A stretch of DNA of 64,000 nt from Hyphomicrobium_A sp963728165 (GTDB taxonomy: Bacteria > Pseudomonadota > Alphaproteobacteria > Rhizobiales > Hyphomicrobiaceae), in the NCBI GenBank assembly GCA_963728165.1, contig CAVSIY010000006.1, forward strand, positions 434,001 to 498,000. Direction: 5' to 3'. The position numbers and the translations under genes were made by a program. How positions within the stretch are numbered: position 1 is the first letter of the stretch; every line of letters starts with the position of its first letter. Shown here piece by piece: positions 9,449-19,537 of the stretch. The notes under the pieces are model-generated. The model was given only the letters and a program-made list of their open reading frames with translations. It did no database searches and was not told the origin of the DNA.

Positions 9449-12400
9449 ATGCGGTATCTCGCGCACGCTTTTTTTGCCCTCGTCCTGCTGTTTCCGATTG
9501 CCCAAGCAACGGCCCAAGAGCGCACCTTCGCCCACCACGACGTCGAGGCCGACGCGGAGCGCTACGAAACCTACCTCAAGGCCAACTGGCGGCTCGACGG
9601 GCGCGACGGCGCCGCCCTGCGCACCGAGGGCGAGCGCAAGCTCGCGAGCGACCCGCGCGCGGCCTCGCGCAGCTTTGCCGGCGCTGTCGTCGCCGATGGA
9701 GAGGACGCGGCAGCCTGGCTCGGACTTGCACGCGCGCTGCTCGCGATCGTCCCCGACCCCAACAAGGGCAGCGAGCGCTACGACCTGCCTGTGAATGCGT
9801 CCGGTGCCGCCTATCTTGCCTACCAGCGCGGACAAGAAACGCAATTGAAGGCCAACGCACTCATCGTTCTCGCCGCCGCATTGCAGCAGCGCTCCTACTG
9901 GCGCCCCGCCATCGACGCTCTTAAGACGAGCCTTGCCCTCTCCGACGACGCGAGCGTGCACCAGCTTTACGACAAGCTGCGCGCCGAGCACGGCTTCCGC
10001 ATGACCGACTACAAGACCGAATTGGAGACGGCGAGCCCTCGGTTGTGCCTGCAGTTCTCCGAGAGCCTGTCGCGTGGCCAGGTCGACTTTGCCAAGTTCG
10101 TATCCGTCGACGGCAAGGACCCGCAAAACGTCGTGGTCGAGGGCGAGCAGCTGTGCATCGAGGGGCTCGCGCACGGCGAGCGCTACGAGGTCAACTTGCG
10201 CGCCGGGCTGCCGTCCGACGTCGACGAGAACCTGCAGAAAGACATCGACATCGCCGTCTACGTGCCCGACCGCAAGCCGTTCGTGCGCTTCTCGGGCAAG
10301 AACTACGTGCTGCCGAGCCGCGGCCAGCAGGGCATCCCGCTCGTCAGCGTCAACACCTCGAAGGTGGCGGTCGAGGTCTACCGCATCGGCGACCGCAGCC
10401 TCATCGGCACGCTCGACAGCGGCGACTTCCAGCGCCAGCTCTCCAGCTACGAGGTGGACACCATCAAGAACCGCACCGGCGAGCGCGTCTATGCGGGCGA
10501 GATGGACGTAACCCAGAAGCTCAACCAGGAGGTGACGACCGCGCTTCCCGTCACCGACGCGGTCGGCACGCTGAAGCCCGGCGTCTACGTGGCGATCGCC
10601 AAGCCGACGCAGAAATCGCGCGAGAGCTACTACACCGAGGCGACGCAGTGGTTCATCGTCTCCGACCTGGGGCTCACGGCCTTCTCCGGTGACGACGGCG
10701 TGCACGCGTTCGTGCGCTCGCTCGCCGAGGCCAATCCCTCCGCCGGCGTCAACGTCAAGCTCGTTGCGCGCAACAACGAGGTGCTCGGCACCGCCAAGTC
10801 GGACGCCAACGGCTACGCGCACTTCGATGCCGGGCTGACGCGCGGTGAAGGCGGCCTGCAGCCGGCGCTGCTCGTCGCCGAGAGAGATGACGGCGAGTAT
10901 GCGTTCCTCGATCTGACCTCGGGCGCCTTCGACCTCACCGACCGCGGCGTCAGGGGCCGCGAGGCACCGGGGCCGCTCGACGCCTACCTCTATACCGAGC
11001 GCGGCATCTATCGTCCCGGCGAGGACGTGTACATCACGGGTCTGGTGCGCGATGCTGCCGGCAAGGCGGCGAGCCTGCCGGTCACGCTGATCGTCACGCG
11101 CCCCGACGGCGTCGAGTACCGCCGCTACACGCTTGCCGATAAGGGCCTCGGCGGCCGCGAGCTGACTTTGGGGCTGCCGCCGTCAGCCATGACCGGGACC
11201 TGGCGCGCCAAGCTGCACGCCGACCCGCAGAGCGATGCGATCACGCAAGTCTCGTTCCTGGTCGAGGACTTCGTGCCTGAGCGCCTCGACCTCAAGCTGG
11301 AGCCGCCGACGGCGGCGCTCACGCCGGGCGAGACCGCAACCATCAAGGCCGCGGGCCGCTACCTCTACGGACCGCCGGCCGAGGGCCTGGCGATCGAGGG
11401 CGACATCATCGTCAAGCCGTCGGGCAAGGACGTTGCCGGCTTCCCGGGCTTCGAGTTCGGGCAGGCGGACGAGAGCGTCGACCCCGTGAGGAAGCCGCTC
11501 GATGCGGAAGCGACGACGGACGCTCAAGGCAACGCCGACATCGCCGTGACGCTGCCGCAGATCCCGCACACGGCCAAGCCCTTGGAGGCCGACGTCCTCC
11601 TGCGCCTGCGCGAGACGGGCGGGCGCACGATCGAGCGCAGCCTCACCATCCCCGTCGACCTGAAAGAGCCGCGCATCGGCGTCAAGCCGCTGTTCAAGGG
11701 CCAGGACCTCGACGACAACCAGACGGCGTCTTTCGAGGTCGTGGAGCTCGACGGCAAGGGCGAGCGCATCGCTGCGCCCGACCTCACCTGGCAGCTTGAG
11801 CGCCTCGACACCAACTGGCAGTGGTACCGCCGCGACGGCCAGTGGAACTATGAGGCCGTCACGCTCACCCGCAAGGTGGCGGACGGCACCATCGCCGCCA
11901 CCGCCTCGGGCGACTTGCCGAAGATCGAGGCGCGCCTCGGCTACGGCCGCTACAAGCTGCAGGTGACGAGCGCCGATGCGAACGGCCCCGCCGCCAGCAT
12001 CACCTTCAATGCCGGCTGGTACTCGGCCGCCGGCGAGTCCGAGAGCCCGGAGATCCTCGACGTGGCGCTCGACCACGCCAGCTATCACCCGGGCGACACC
12101 GCGAAGTTGCGCATCGCCACCAAGCAGGGCGGCAAGGCGCTGGTTGCCGTGGTGTCGGGCGGGCTCATGTCGATGCAGCAGACCGAGATCGCCAACGGCG
12201 GCGGCGAGGTGGAGGTGCCGGTCGGCTCCGACTGGGGCCCCGGCGCCTACGCGACCGTCATGCTCTACCGCCCGATGGACGAATCCTTGAAACGCATGCC
12301 GTCCCGCGCCATCGGCGTCGCCTGGCTGGGGCTCGACCAGTCGCCCAACACGCTCGACATCGCGCTTGAGACCCCGGAGAAGATCAAGTCCGGCACCACG

Positions 12401-14746
12401 CTGACAGTCCCTGTCAAGGTGGCAGGTCTCACGGCCGGCGAGGAAGCGCACATCACGGTTGCGGCCGTCGATCTCGGCATCCTCAACCTGACGCGCTTCC
12501 AGACCCCGGCGCCCGAGAATTGGTTCTACGCCCAGCGCCGCATGGGGCTGGAAATCCGTGACTTCTACGGGCGCCTCATCGACGGCATGCGCGCCGAGCG
12601 CGGCACGCTGCGTTCCGGCGGCGACGCTTCCGGCAACATGGGCCTGCAAGGCAGCCCGCCGGTGGAGGAGACGGTCGCGCTCTATTCCGGCATCGTCAAA
12701 GTGGACGACAAGGGCTACGCCAGCGTCGACTTCGACATGCCCGACTTTAACGGGACCGTGCGCGTCATGGCGGTCGCCTGGAGCGCCGACAAGCTCGGGC
12801 ACGCCTCGCGCGACGTGATCGTGCGCGACAAGGTGGCGCTGACCGCATCGGGCCCGCGCTTCCTCACGCTCGGCGATGAGGCCCGGCTCGACATCGCCGT
12901 GCACAACGTCGATGGCCCCGCTGCCGGATATGAGCTCAAGGTCACGGAAGGCACCACGGACGTGCACGACGGCACGCTCGACTTGAAGGTCGGCGAGCGC
13001 CGCTCCGAGCACGTCGCCATCAAGCCCAAGGCCGTTGGCGAGCTCACCTACGACATCCACGTCACCGGACCGGACGGCATCGACGTCGCCCGCCACCTCA
13101 CCTTCGACGTGAAGCCGCCCGCCGGCGACATCAAGCGCACGACGGTCGCGGCACTCAAGCCCGGCGGCGGCAGCATCACGCTGTCCGCCGACCTCATTCA
13201 CGACCTGATCCCGAGCCGCACGCGCATCAACCTGAGCGTCGGCCCGACGGCGGCCCTCGACGTCCCCGGACTGCTCACGGCACTCGACCGCTACCCCTAC
13301 GGTTGCGCCGAGCAGACGGTGAGCCGCGCGCTGCCGCTGCTCTACGCCAACACGGTGGCCGGCGAGCTTGGGCTGGCGCCGGACAAGGAGATCAAGGAGC
13401 GGGTGCAGAAGGCCGTCGACCGCGTGTTCGAGATGCAGGATTGCTCCGGCGCCTTCGGCGTGTGGGGCCCCGGCAACGGCGACCTCTGGCTCACGGGCTA
13501 CGTCACCGACTTCCTGACGCGCGCCAAGGAGCAGGGCTTTGCCGTGAACCCGCAGGGCTTCACCCTGGCGCTCGACCGGCTGGCGAACTTCATCGCCTAC
13601 GCGGAGGACTTCGAGAAAGGCGGCGAGGACCGCGCCTACGCACTCTACGTGCTGGCGCGCAACGGCCGGGCGCCCATCGGCGAATTGCGCTACTACGCCG
13701 ACACGCGGCTCGACCACTTCGCCACACCGCTGGCGCAAGCGCAGCTCGGTGCCGCACTCGCCATGATGGGCGACAAGACGCGGGCGGAGCGCGCGTTTGC
13801 CACCGCGCTCGTCAGTCTCGATATCGCCGACGCCGATGGCACCTATTCCTATCGCTCCGACTACGGCTCGGACTTGCGCGACAGCGCCGCGCTGGTGACG
13901 CTTGCTACCGAGACGCATATGGCAACGGCTGTTGAGGCGCCCAAGCTGGTCAACGTCATCGCCAAGGCCTACTTGGCCCGCGACTACACCTCCACTCAGG
14001 AGCAGGCGTGGATGCTGCTGGCGGCCAACGCGCTCACCGAGCAGGCGAAGGCGGCGAAGCTCGTCGTCAATGGCGCGCCGGTTGCCGGCTCGGTGCTGCG
14101 GTCGTTGTCAGCCGAGGCGCTCGCCAAGTCGCCGCTGACGGTGGCGAACGAGGGCGATACCTCCGTCGACGCGGTCGTGACCGTGATCGGCGCCGCCCTG
14201 ACGCCTGAGCCTCCCGTCTCCAAGGGCTTCACCATCGAGCGCAGCTACTTTACGCTCGACGGCACGCCGGTGGACCTCGCAAGCGCGAGCGGAGGCACCG
14301 CCGAGGTGAAGCAGAACGAGCGCTTCGTCGCGGTGGTGAAGATCGAGGCCAAGGAGGCCGGCGGCCGCGTGCTGCTCGTCGATCACCTGCCGGCCGGCTT
14401 CGAGGTCGAGAACCCGCACGTCGTCGACAGCGGCGATATCAAGTCGCTTGCCTGGCTGCAGACGACGGCGCAGCCGGAGCATGCCGAGTTCCGCGACGAC
14501 CGCTTCGTCGCCGCCTTCAACTTCTCCGGCTCCAACGTGCAGAACGCCAACGCCAACGCGGCGGGCACGCCCGACGGGACGGCGCAGGCCAAGGGACCGG
14601 CCGCATCGGCAACCGTCGCCTACGTGGTGCGCGCGGTGACGCCGGGCACCTTCGTCCACCCGGCGGCGACGGTCGAGGACATGTACCGGCCGCAGCGCTA
14701 TGCGCGGACGGCGGCCGGCACGCTTACCGTCACGCCGGCCGAGTGA
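9449..14746 (+). CDS. Bacterial alpha-2-macroglobulin (secreted thioester protease trap)
   Basis: A 1,765-residue protein of the bacterial alpha-2-macroglobulin family (E. coli YfhM type), which traps attacking proteases in the periplasm. The start chosen is ATG 9449, with AAGGTGG before it and a clean Sec signal peptide (MRYLAHAFFALVLLFPIAQATAQ); the longer frame from 9314 only adds non-coding-like residues. Repeated beta-sandwich (MG) domains fill the first two thirds. The thioester motif GCAEQ lies at about residues 1285-1289, followed by the helical thioester domain (LPLLYANTVAGELG) and a receptor-like C-terminal domain. Unlike YfhM there is no lipobox cysteine, so it should be soluble or anchored otherwise. 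It is directly upstream of PBP1C, the classical partner that repairs the wall when the outer envelope is breached. Confidence 0.93.
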   Translation: MRYLAHAFFALVLLFPIAQATAQERTFAHHDVEADAERYETYLKANWRLDGRDGAALRTEGERKLASDPRAASRSFAGAVVADGEDAAAWLGLARALLAIVPDPNKGSERYDLPVNASGAAYLAYQRGQETQLKANALIVLAAALQQRSYWRPAIDALKTSLALSDDASVHQLYDKLRAEHGFRMTDYKTELETASPRLCLQFSESLSRGQVDFAKFVSVDGKDPQNVVVEGEQLCIEGLAHGERYEVNLRAGLPSDVDENLQKDIDIAVYVPDRKPFVRFSGKNYVLPSRGQQGIPLVSVNTSKVAVEVYRIGDRSLIGTLDSGDFQRQLSSYEVDTIKNRTGERVYAGEMDVTQKLNQEVTTALPVTDAVGTLKPGVYVAIAKPTQKSRESYYTEATQWFIVSDLGLTAFSGDDGVHAFVRSLAEANPSAGVNVKLVARNNEVLGTAKSDANGYAHFDAGLTRGEGGLQPALLVAERDDGEYAFLDLTSGAFDLTDRGVRGREAPGPLDAYLYTERGIYRPGEDVYITGLVRDAAGKAASLPVTLIVTRPDGVEYRRYTLADKGLGGRELTLGLPPSAMTGTWRAKLHADPQSDAITQVSFLVEDFVPERLDLKLEPPTAALTPGETATIKAAGRYLYGPPAEGLAIEGDIIVKPSGKDVAGFPGFEFGQADESVDPVRKPLDAEATTDAQGNADIAVTLPQIPHTAKPLEADVLLRLRETGGRTIERSLTIPVDLKEPRIGVKPLFKGQDLDDNQTASFEVVELDGKGERIAAPDLTWQLERLDTNWQWYRRDGQWNYEAVTLTRKVADGTIAATASGDLPKIEARLGYGRYKLQVTSADANGPAASITFNAGWYSAAGESESPEILDVALDHASYHPGDTAKLRIATKQGGKALVAVVSGGLMSMQQTEIANGGGEVEVPVGSDWGPGAYATVMLYRPMDESLKRMPSRAIGVAWLGLDQSPNTLDIALETPEKIKSGTTLTVPVKVAGLTAGEEAHITVAAVDLGILNLTRFQTPAPENWFYAQRRMGLEIRDFYGRLIDGMRAERGTLRSGGDASGNMGLQGSPPVEETVALYSGIVKVDDKGYASVDFDMPDFNGTVRVMAVAWSADKLGHASRDVIVRDKVALTASGPRFLTLGDEARLDIAVHNVDGPAAGYELKVTEGTTDVHDGTLDLKVGERRSEHVAIKPKAVGELTYDIHVTGPDGIDVARHLTFDVKPPAGDIKRTTVAALKPGGGSITLSADLIHDLIPSRTRINLSVGPTAALDVPGLLTALDRYPYGCAEQTVSRALPLLYANTVAGELGLAPDKEIKERVQKAVDRVFEMQDCSGAFGVWGPGNGDLWLTGYVTDFLTRAKEQGFAVNPQGFTLALDRLANFIAYAEDFEKGGEDRAYALYVLARNGRAPIGELRYYADTRLDHFATPLAQAQLGAALAMMGDKTRAERAFATALVSLDIADADGTYSYRSDYGSDLRDSAALVTLATETHMATAVEAPKLVNVIAKAYLARDYTSTQEQAWMLLAANALTEQAKAAKLVVNGAPVAGSVLRSLSAEALAKSPLTVANEGDTSVDAVVTVIGAALTPEPPVSKGFTIERSYFTLDGTPVDLASASGGTAEVKQNERFVAVVKIEAKEAGGRVLLVDHLPAGFEVENPHVVDSGDIKSLAWLQTTAQPEHAEFRDDRFVAAFNFSGSNVQNANANAAGTPDGTAQAKGPAASATVAYVVRAVTPGTFVHPAATVEDMYRPQRYARTAAGTLTVTPAE

Positions 14747-14772
14747 GAGAGGGCTTGTCGCCTCCCCCAATG

Positions 14773-14796
14773 CCCCTTCCCCTTTTGGGGGAGGGG
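14773..14796. repeat. C/G-run hairpin between the macroglobulin gene and pbpC
   Basis: CCCCTTCCCC-TTTT-GGGGGAGGGG forms a near-perfect 10-bp stem with a T4 loop. It lies just after the alpha-2-macroglobulin stop and lacks a downstream T-run on the + strand. It resembles the short palindromic extragenic repeats common in alphaproteobacteria and could weaken read-through into pbpC. Confidence 0.5.
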
Positions 14797-14867
14797 CTTA
14801 AGGGTGGGTAAGGGCTTAAGGTGGAGTAACGGATTCGCGCGACGTTAACGTCTTGCAGCAACAGTGA

Positions 14868-17068
14868 ATGAATCACACGATGCTTGAGCGGTTGTTCCAC
14901 AGCAGTCCTTCTACCGCCGACCTCACCCAGCGCGCTGCGACGGGAGCATGGCCGCGGTGGGGCCGGCTTGCTGCCATTGCCCTCGGCTCGCTTGTCCTTG
15001 CCATCGTGATCGGCGCGGGTGCGCTTTACGCAACCGTTGCCTATCTCGGGCCGCCCGACCTTAGGGAGGCGCGCGCAAGTCTCCACCACCGTGCTCGACC
15101 GTCACGGGCGGCTGCTGCGGGCCTTCACCACGCCCGAGGGCCGCTGGCGGCTTCCCGTCGAGCCCGACGAGGTCGATCAGCGCTACCTCGCCATGCTCAT
15201 GGCGTTCGAGGACAACCGCTTCTACGAGCATGCGGGCGTCGATGTGGGCGCGCTCATGCGCGCAGCCTGGCAGATCGTCCGCTACGGCCACATCGTGTCG
15301 GGCGGCTCGACACTGACCATGCAGGTCGCGCGTCTCATCGAGGGGAACTACCAGCGTTCCGCCAGCGCCAAGCTGCGCCAGATCATCGGCGCGCTGCAGC
15401 TCGAGCGGCACCTATCGAAACGGGAGATCCTCGCGCTCTATCTGCGGCTGGCGCCGTTCGGCGGCAACATCGAAGGCGTGCGCGCCGCCTCGCTCGCCTA
15501 CTTCGGCAAGGAGCCGCACCACCTCTCGGTCGGCGAGGCCGCGTTGCTGGTTGCGCTGCCCCAGTCCCCCGAGCAGCGTCGCCCCGACCGCAACCCCAAG
15601 GCCGCGCGCGCCGCACGTGATCGCGTGCTGGAGCGCGCCGCCGGCGCCGGCGTGATCTCCCAAGCCGAAGCCGAGCGCGCCCGGCTCGAGCCGGTGCCGC
15701 ATCAACGCCGCGCCTTTCCCAAGTTCGCTCCGCATCTTTCGGAATCGGAGGTGATGGCGGCGCCGGCCAAGCCCGTGCACCGGCTCACCATCGACCGCGA
15801 CGTGCAGGCGTCGCTGGAAAGGCTGGCCGAGGAGCAGACCAAGCTCCTGGGACAGAAGCTGTCGGCCGCCATCCTCGTCGTCGATCACAGAAGCGGCGAG
15901 GTGATCGCCCACGTCGGCTCGGCCGGCTATCTCGACGATGATCGCCTCGGCGCCATCGACATGGTGACGGCCGTGCGCTCGCCCGGCTCGACGCTGAAAC
16001 CCTTCATCTACGGTCTCGCCTTCGAGGCCGGCATCGCCCACCCCGAAACCTTGATCGAGGATCGCGCCGCGCGCTTCGGCACCTACGCGCCCAAGAACTT
16101 CGACGAGAGCTACCACGGCACCGTGACCATGCGCGAGGCGCTGGAGCACTCGCTCAATATCCCCGCCGTCAAGGTGCTCGCCGCCATCGGCCCCGGCAAG
16201 CTCGCCGGCCGCTTCCGCCACATCGGGGTGGAGCCGCAATTTCCCGATAAGACCCCGCCCACGCTCGCCATGGCGCTCGGCGGCGTCGGCCTCACCCTCA
16301 ACGATCTGGCGACGCTTTATGCGAGCCTGGCGCAGGGCGGCGAGGCGGTCACGCTCAAGCACCGGATGGACGAGGCGGCCGCCGCCAGCAAGGCCACCGC
16401 GCGCGCGCTGCGTGAGGGCAAACGCGCTGGCCCCCACCAAGTATGTGCTGTCGCCGCTGGCGGCGTGGTACGTCACCGACATCCTCAAGGACGCACCGCC
16501 GCCGTTAAACGCCAAGGGCGGTCGCCTCCCTTACAAGACCGGAACCTCCTACGGCTACCGCGACGCCTGGGCCGTCGGCTACGACGGCAAGTATACGGTC
16601 GCCGTTTGGGTCGGCCGCCCGGACGGCGCCTCGACCCCGGGTCTCATCGGCCGCGTTGCCGCCGCGCCCATTCTGTTCGACGCCTTCTCCCGGCTCGGCG
16701 AAAAGCGCGCGCCGCTTCCCGCCCCGCCCCCCGGCGCCATCCGCGCGACCGGATCGGAGCTGCCGCCGCCTTTGAAGCGCTTCCGCGAGGGCGGCACCGA
16801 GACGGCGCAGGGGCCGTTCCTGGAGCCGCGCGTCGCCATCGCCTTTCCGCCCGACCGGGCCGAGGTCGAGACCGACGAGGACGCGCCGGTGCAATTGAAA
16901 GCCAGCGGCGGCGTGCTGCCGCTGACCTGGCTGGTAAACGGGGCGCCGATCGCATCGGATCCGCGCGCGCGCCAGGTGACGTGGCAGCCCGACGGCCCCG
17001 GTTTCGTCAAGCTTTCGGTGATCGATGCCAAGGGCCGCGTCGATCGCGTGACGGTGCGGCTCAGGTGA
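14868..17068 (+). pseudogene. pbpC: Penicillin-binding protein 1C, two frameshifts
   Basis: PBP1C, a bifunctional transglycosylase/transpeptidase of about 732 residues once two extra bases are removed. Frame one (from ATG 14868) holds the membrane anchor. Frame two (about 15070-16420) holds GT51 (EDNRFYEHAGVD, GGSTLTMQVARL) and the transpeptidase SxxK (GSTLKP) and SxN (HSLN). Frame three (about 16421-17068) carries KTGTSYGYRDAW and the PBP1C-specific C-terminal Ig-like domain (GVLPLTWLVNG). Break one is a single extra base within the GCGCGCG at 15069-15075. Break two is one extra A in the AAA at 16420-16422, which when removed gives the frame ...GNALAPTKYV. All catalytic motifs survive, so sequencing error is at least as likely as inactivation. 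The pairing with the upstream macroglobulin supports the name. Confidence 0.85.
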
Positions 17069-17145
17069 TGTGCGGCGATGGCGAGGGGCCGGCAGACGAG
17101 CTAGTCTGCTGATTCCCTGAAAGCCCCGGAGCGAGCCGGCCCCCA

Positions 17146-18216
17146 ATGAAAAAATGCCTCCGCAATCTGGCTGCCGTGCTGGCGCTCGCCGGCCTGCTCA
17201 CCGGCTGCGGCAAGGACAAGGGGCCCGAGTTGCCGGCGCTCGGCGCCAAGCTGGAAGAGACCTCGGTTTCCGGCGTCTCGTCGGGCGCCTACATGGCCGG
17301 GCAGTTTGAGGTCGCGCATTCGGGCGAGGTCGTTGGCGCCGGCATCGTCGCCGGCGGTCCCTACGGCTGCGCCGAGAGCCTTTATGCCGACGTCATCCCG
17401 GGGCCCGGCACGGCGCTGCTCAACCTGACCAAAGCCATCAACGGCTGCATGCTCGATGCCCTGAAGGCCTTTGGCGTTCCCGACCCCAAGCAGCTCGCCG
17501 GGCGCGCCGGCCGCCTCGCCGAGCGCGGCAGCATCGACCCCGTCGACAACATCAAGAGCGATCGCCTCTACCTCTTCACCGGCAAGGACGATCATACGGT
17601 GGTGCCGGCGATCGTCGACGCGGCGCGGCGTTTCTACGAGACGCTCGGCGTGCCCGATGCACAAATTCAATATGTCTCCGATCTGCCGGCGGGGCACGGC
17701 TTCGTCACCGAGGACAAGGGGCCCGCCTGCGACTACACCGGCAAGCCCTACATCGTCGATTGCGACTACGACCAGGCGGGCGCGCTGCTCAAGCAGATCT
17801 ACGGTCCGCTGGCTGCGCGCGCCGACGAGGCGACCGGCGACTTCATCATCTTCGACCAGAGTCCCTTCACCGAGGATCTGGTGAACCACGGGCTCAGCGA
17901 TCGCGGCATCGCCTACGTGCCGAAAGCCTGCAGCGCCGCTGCCGGCTGCCGCGTGCACGTCGCCTTTCACGGCTGCGGTCAGAACCGTACCTTCGTGGGT
18001 GAGGTGTTCGCACGCGACGCCGGCTACGCCCGCTGGGCGGACACCAACAAGCTCATCGTGCTCTTCCCGCAGACGGCCACGACGCCGCTCAACCCGCAAG
18101 GCTGCTGGGACTGGTGGGGCTACACGGGCCGCAACTACCTCACGCGCAAGGCGCCGCAGATCATCGCGGTCCAACGCATGCTGGAGCGGCTTGCCGCACC
18201 CCGGCCTCCCGCCTGA
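17146..18216 (+). CDS. PHB-depolymerase-like esterase, lipoprotein
   Basis: A 356-residue alpha/beta hydrolase of the extracellular poly(3-hydroxybutyrate) depolymerase family, which cleaves polyester or short oligomers outside the cytoplasm. ATG 17146 opens a lipoprotein signal ending in LLTGC (Cys22). The nucleophile sits in VSSGAYMAGQF (family pattern S-x-S/A-G-x-M-A). A probable acid and His lie further on, including HVAFHGCGQN near the C-terminus, typical of this family. Paired cysteines (GPYGC, INGC, CDYTG, CDYD, ACSAAAGC, GCW) suggest disulfides and fit an exported enzyme. It stands alone, 77 bp after pbpC and about 190 bp before the lipid A oxidase gene. The substrate could be another ester. 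Confidence 0.85.
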   Translation: MKKCLRNLAAVLALAGLLTGCGKDKGPELPALGAKLEETSVSGVSSGAYMAGQFEVAHSGEVVGAGIVAGGPYGCAESLYADVIPGPGTALLNLTKAINGCMLDALKAFGVPDPKQLAGRAGRLAERGSIDPVDNIKSDRLYLFTGKDDHTVVPAIVDAARRFYETLGVPDAQIQYVSDLPAGHGFVTEDKGPACDYTGKPYIVDCDYDQAGALLKQIYGPLAARADEATGDFIIFDQSPFTEDLVNHGLSDRGIAYVPKACSAAAGCRVHVAFHGCGQNRTFVGEVFARDAGYARWADTNKLIVLFPQTATTPLNPQGCWDWWGYTGRNYLTRKAPQIIAVQRMLERLAAPRPPA

Positions 18217-18351
18217 CGGCCCCGCGACGAGGCGGCACGCACACCTGCCGCGTCAACGCGGCACATGGGGGTGGCGTTCATCGTGAATTGTTGTTGACCC
18301 TCTGCTCGCCTAATTTGCAACCGAAGCTCGGTTCGCTCGGCACTCCGTCCT

Positions 18352-18365
18352 TTGATCTAGATCAA
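18352..18365. promoter_or_regulatory. FNR/FixK-type box TTGATCTAGATCAA
   Basis: A perfect dyad TTGAT-N4-ATCAA, the consensus for FNR/FixK/Dnr regulators. Its right end is 39 bp before the GTG start of the LpxQ-like gene. That is too close for class II activation with a normal leader, so an overlap with the promoter, and hence repression under low oxygen, is the simpler reading. Confidence 0.75.
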
Positions 18366-18404
18366 TACGGGTGAACCAACAAAAGTGACTTGGGGGGGAC
18401 TATC

Positions 18405-19364
18405 GTGTCGCTGACGGGCATCCTCACGATCGGCTGGAGCGGTGCGCGGGAGCAAAGCGCGCCTGCGGACCTTCTCGACAAGCTTTGCGTGCTCGCAGCG
18501 GCCATCTTGCTCATGACCTCGACGGCGGCAACCGTCATGGAGCAGAGCGCGCTTCCTGGCGAGCCGAGCCGCGCGGAGCGCGACGGCGCGGGCGCCGGCG
18601 CCTCGACGCTTCCCACCAAAGAGACCATGGTCGGCGCCTTCGGCGGCGCGCCTTATACCTATCCGAGCCCGGTGCACATCCATAAGAACGGCGGCTCGGA
18701 CTTCACCATCGATCCCGTGCACTGGAAGGCCGAGCCCTTCCACAATCCGATCTACTACGGCGTGCGCGTCATCCGCTGGTTCACCGGCGGCAAGGTCGGC
18801 GGCATGCTCGACTTCATCCATTCCAAGGCCATGGCCGAGCTCGACAAGGAAGCGGACTTCTCCGGCCAGATCGACGGCAAGCCGCTCCCCGCCCGCGCGC
18901 GTATCCGCGACATCGTCCACAAGCTCGAGTTCTCGCACGGCCACAACATGCTGCTCTTCACCGGGCTGTTGCGGCTTCCCGGCATCGGCGCGCGGCTCAG
19001 CCCCTATGTGGGCGCCGGCGCCGGCGTGCTGCTGCCCCATGCCGAGGTCGGGCTCACGGCTCCGGGTCATCCGCGCACCTACGAGTACAACTACGCGGGC
19101 CCTGCAGGCCAGGCGCTCATCGGCCTCGAGGTGCGCTTGTCGAAGATGTCGTTCTTCGTGGAGTACAAGTTCACCTACGGCAAGTACGACGCGCCGCTGT
19201 CGCAGATGGACGGAAGCTGGCTCGGCTCCGACCTGTGGCGGGAGTTGCAGCGCTGGCGCAAGGGCGAAGAGCCGCCCGGCGGTCACATCGACACCGACAT
19301 CGTCAGCCATCAGGTGGTGAGCGGTCTCGCCGTGCGCTTCGCGGCCCGCCCGGCGGCGCCTTAA
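18405..19364 (+). CDS. lpxQ: LpxQ-like outer-membrane lipid A oxidase
   Basis: A 319-residue outer-membrane beta-barrel resembling the rhizobial lipid A oxidase family, which converts the proximal glucosamine of lipid A to 2-aminogluconate using O2. Family-like stretches are NPIYYGVRVIRW, GGMLDFIHSKAM, LSPYVGAGAGVLLPHAEV, YEYNYAGPAGQALIG and FFVEYKFTYGKY, with a C-terminal LAVRF strand. A hydrophobic export segment (KLCVLAAAILLMTSTAAT) precedes the barrel. Start GTG 18405 follows a GGGGGGG run; the frame is also open to TTG 18390. The N-terminal extension before the export segment is longer than a standard signal peptide. A perfect FNR/FixK dyad lies 39 bp upstream. Barrel assignment is strong, the exact reaction inferred. 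Confidence 0.7.
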   Translation: MSLTGILTIGWSGAREQSAPADLLDKLCVLAAAILLMTSTAATVMEQSALPGEPSRAERDGAGAGASTLPTKETMVGAFGGAPYTYPSPVHIHKNGGSDFTIDPVHWKAEPFHNPIYYGVRVIRWFTGGKVGGMLDFIHSKAMAELDKEADFSGQIDGKPLPARARIRDIVHKLEFSHGHNMLLFTGLLRLPGIGARLSPYVGAGAGVLLPHAEVGLTAPGHPRTYEYNYAGPAGQALIGLEVRLSKMSFFVEYKFTYGKYDAPLSQMDGSWLGSDLWRELQRWRKGEEPPGGHIDTDIVSHQVVSGLAVRFAARPAAP

Positions 19365-19378
19365 GCTCGCTGCGAACC

Positions 19379-19406
19379 GGTGTCTGACCCTTCTGGGTCT
19401 GACACC
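19379..19406. terminator. Perfect 12-bp hairpin after the lipid A oxidase gene
   Basis: GGTGTCTGACCC-TTCT-GGGTCTGACACC, 14 bp after the stop codon, with outer complementary GCGAAC/GTTCGC flanks (19372 and 19412). There is no long T-run, so it may act as a bidirectional terminator with the facing TIGR02302 gene or as a palindromic repeat. Confidence 0.55.
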
Positions 19407-19443
19407 TCTTCAGTTCGCGCTGCCGTCGTGCACGCGGAGACTG

Positions 19444-19537
19444 GCGTGGGTCCCGGCCTGCGCCGGGATGACGGTAGAGATTAGGCGATCGGCGCACCCA
19501 CGCAAATCGTCGTCCCGCCGGAGGGCGGGACCCACGC
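19444..19537. repeat. Inverted pair of REP-like palindromes
   Basis: The arm at 19444-19473 (containing GCGTGGGTCCCG ... CCGGGATGACG) is repeated in inverse orientation at 19508-19537 (CGTCGTCCCGCC ... CGGGACCCACGC). Each arm is itself palindromic. The core CCGGGATGAC recurs at 34288. This is the BIME-like arrangement of REP elements between convergent genes. Confidence 0.65.

Noticed and set aside
11183..13918. 911-codon open frame antisense to the alpha-2-macroglobulin gene
   Set aside because: It lies wholly opposite a clearly coding gene, has no ribosome site and shows the Val/Arg/Gly-rich composition of antisense shadows in high-GC DNA.
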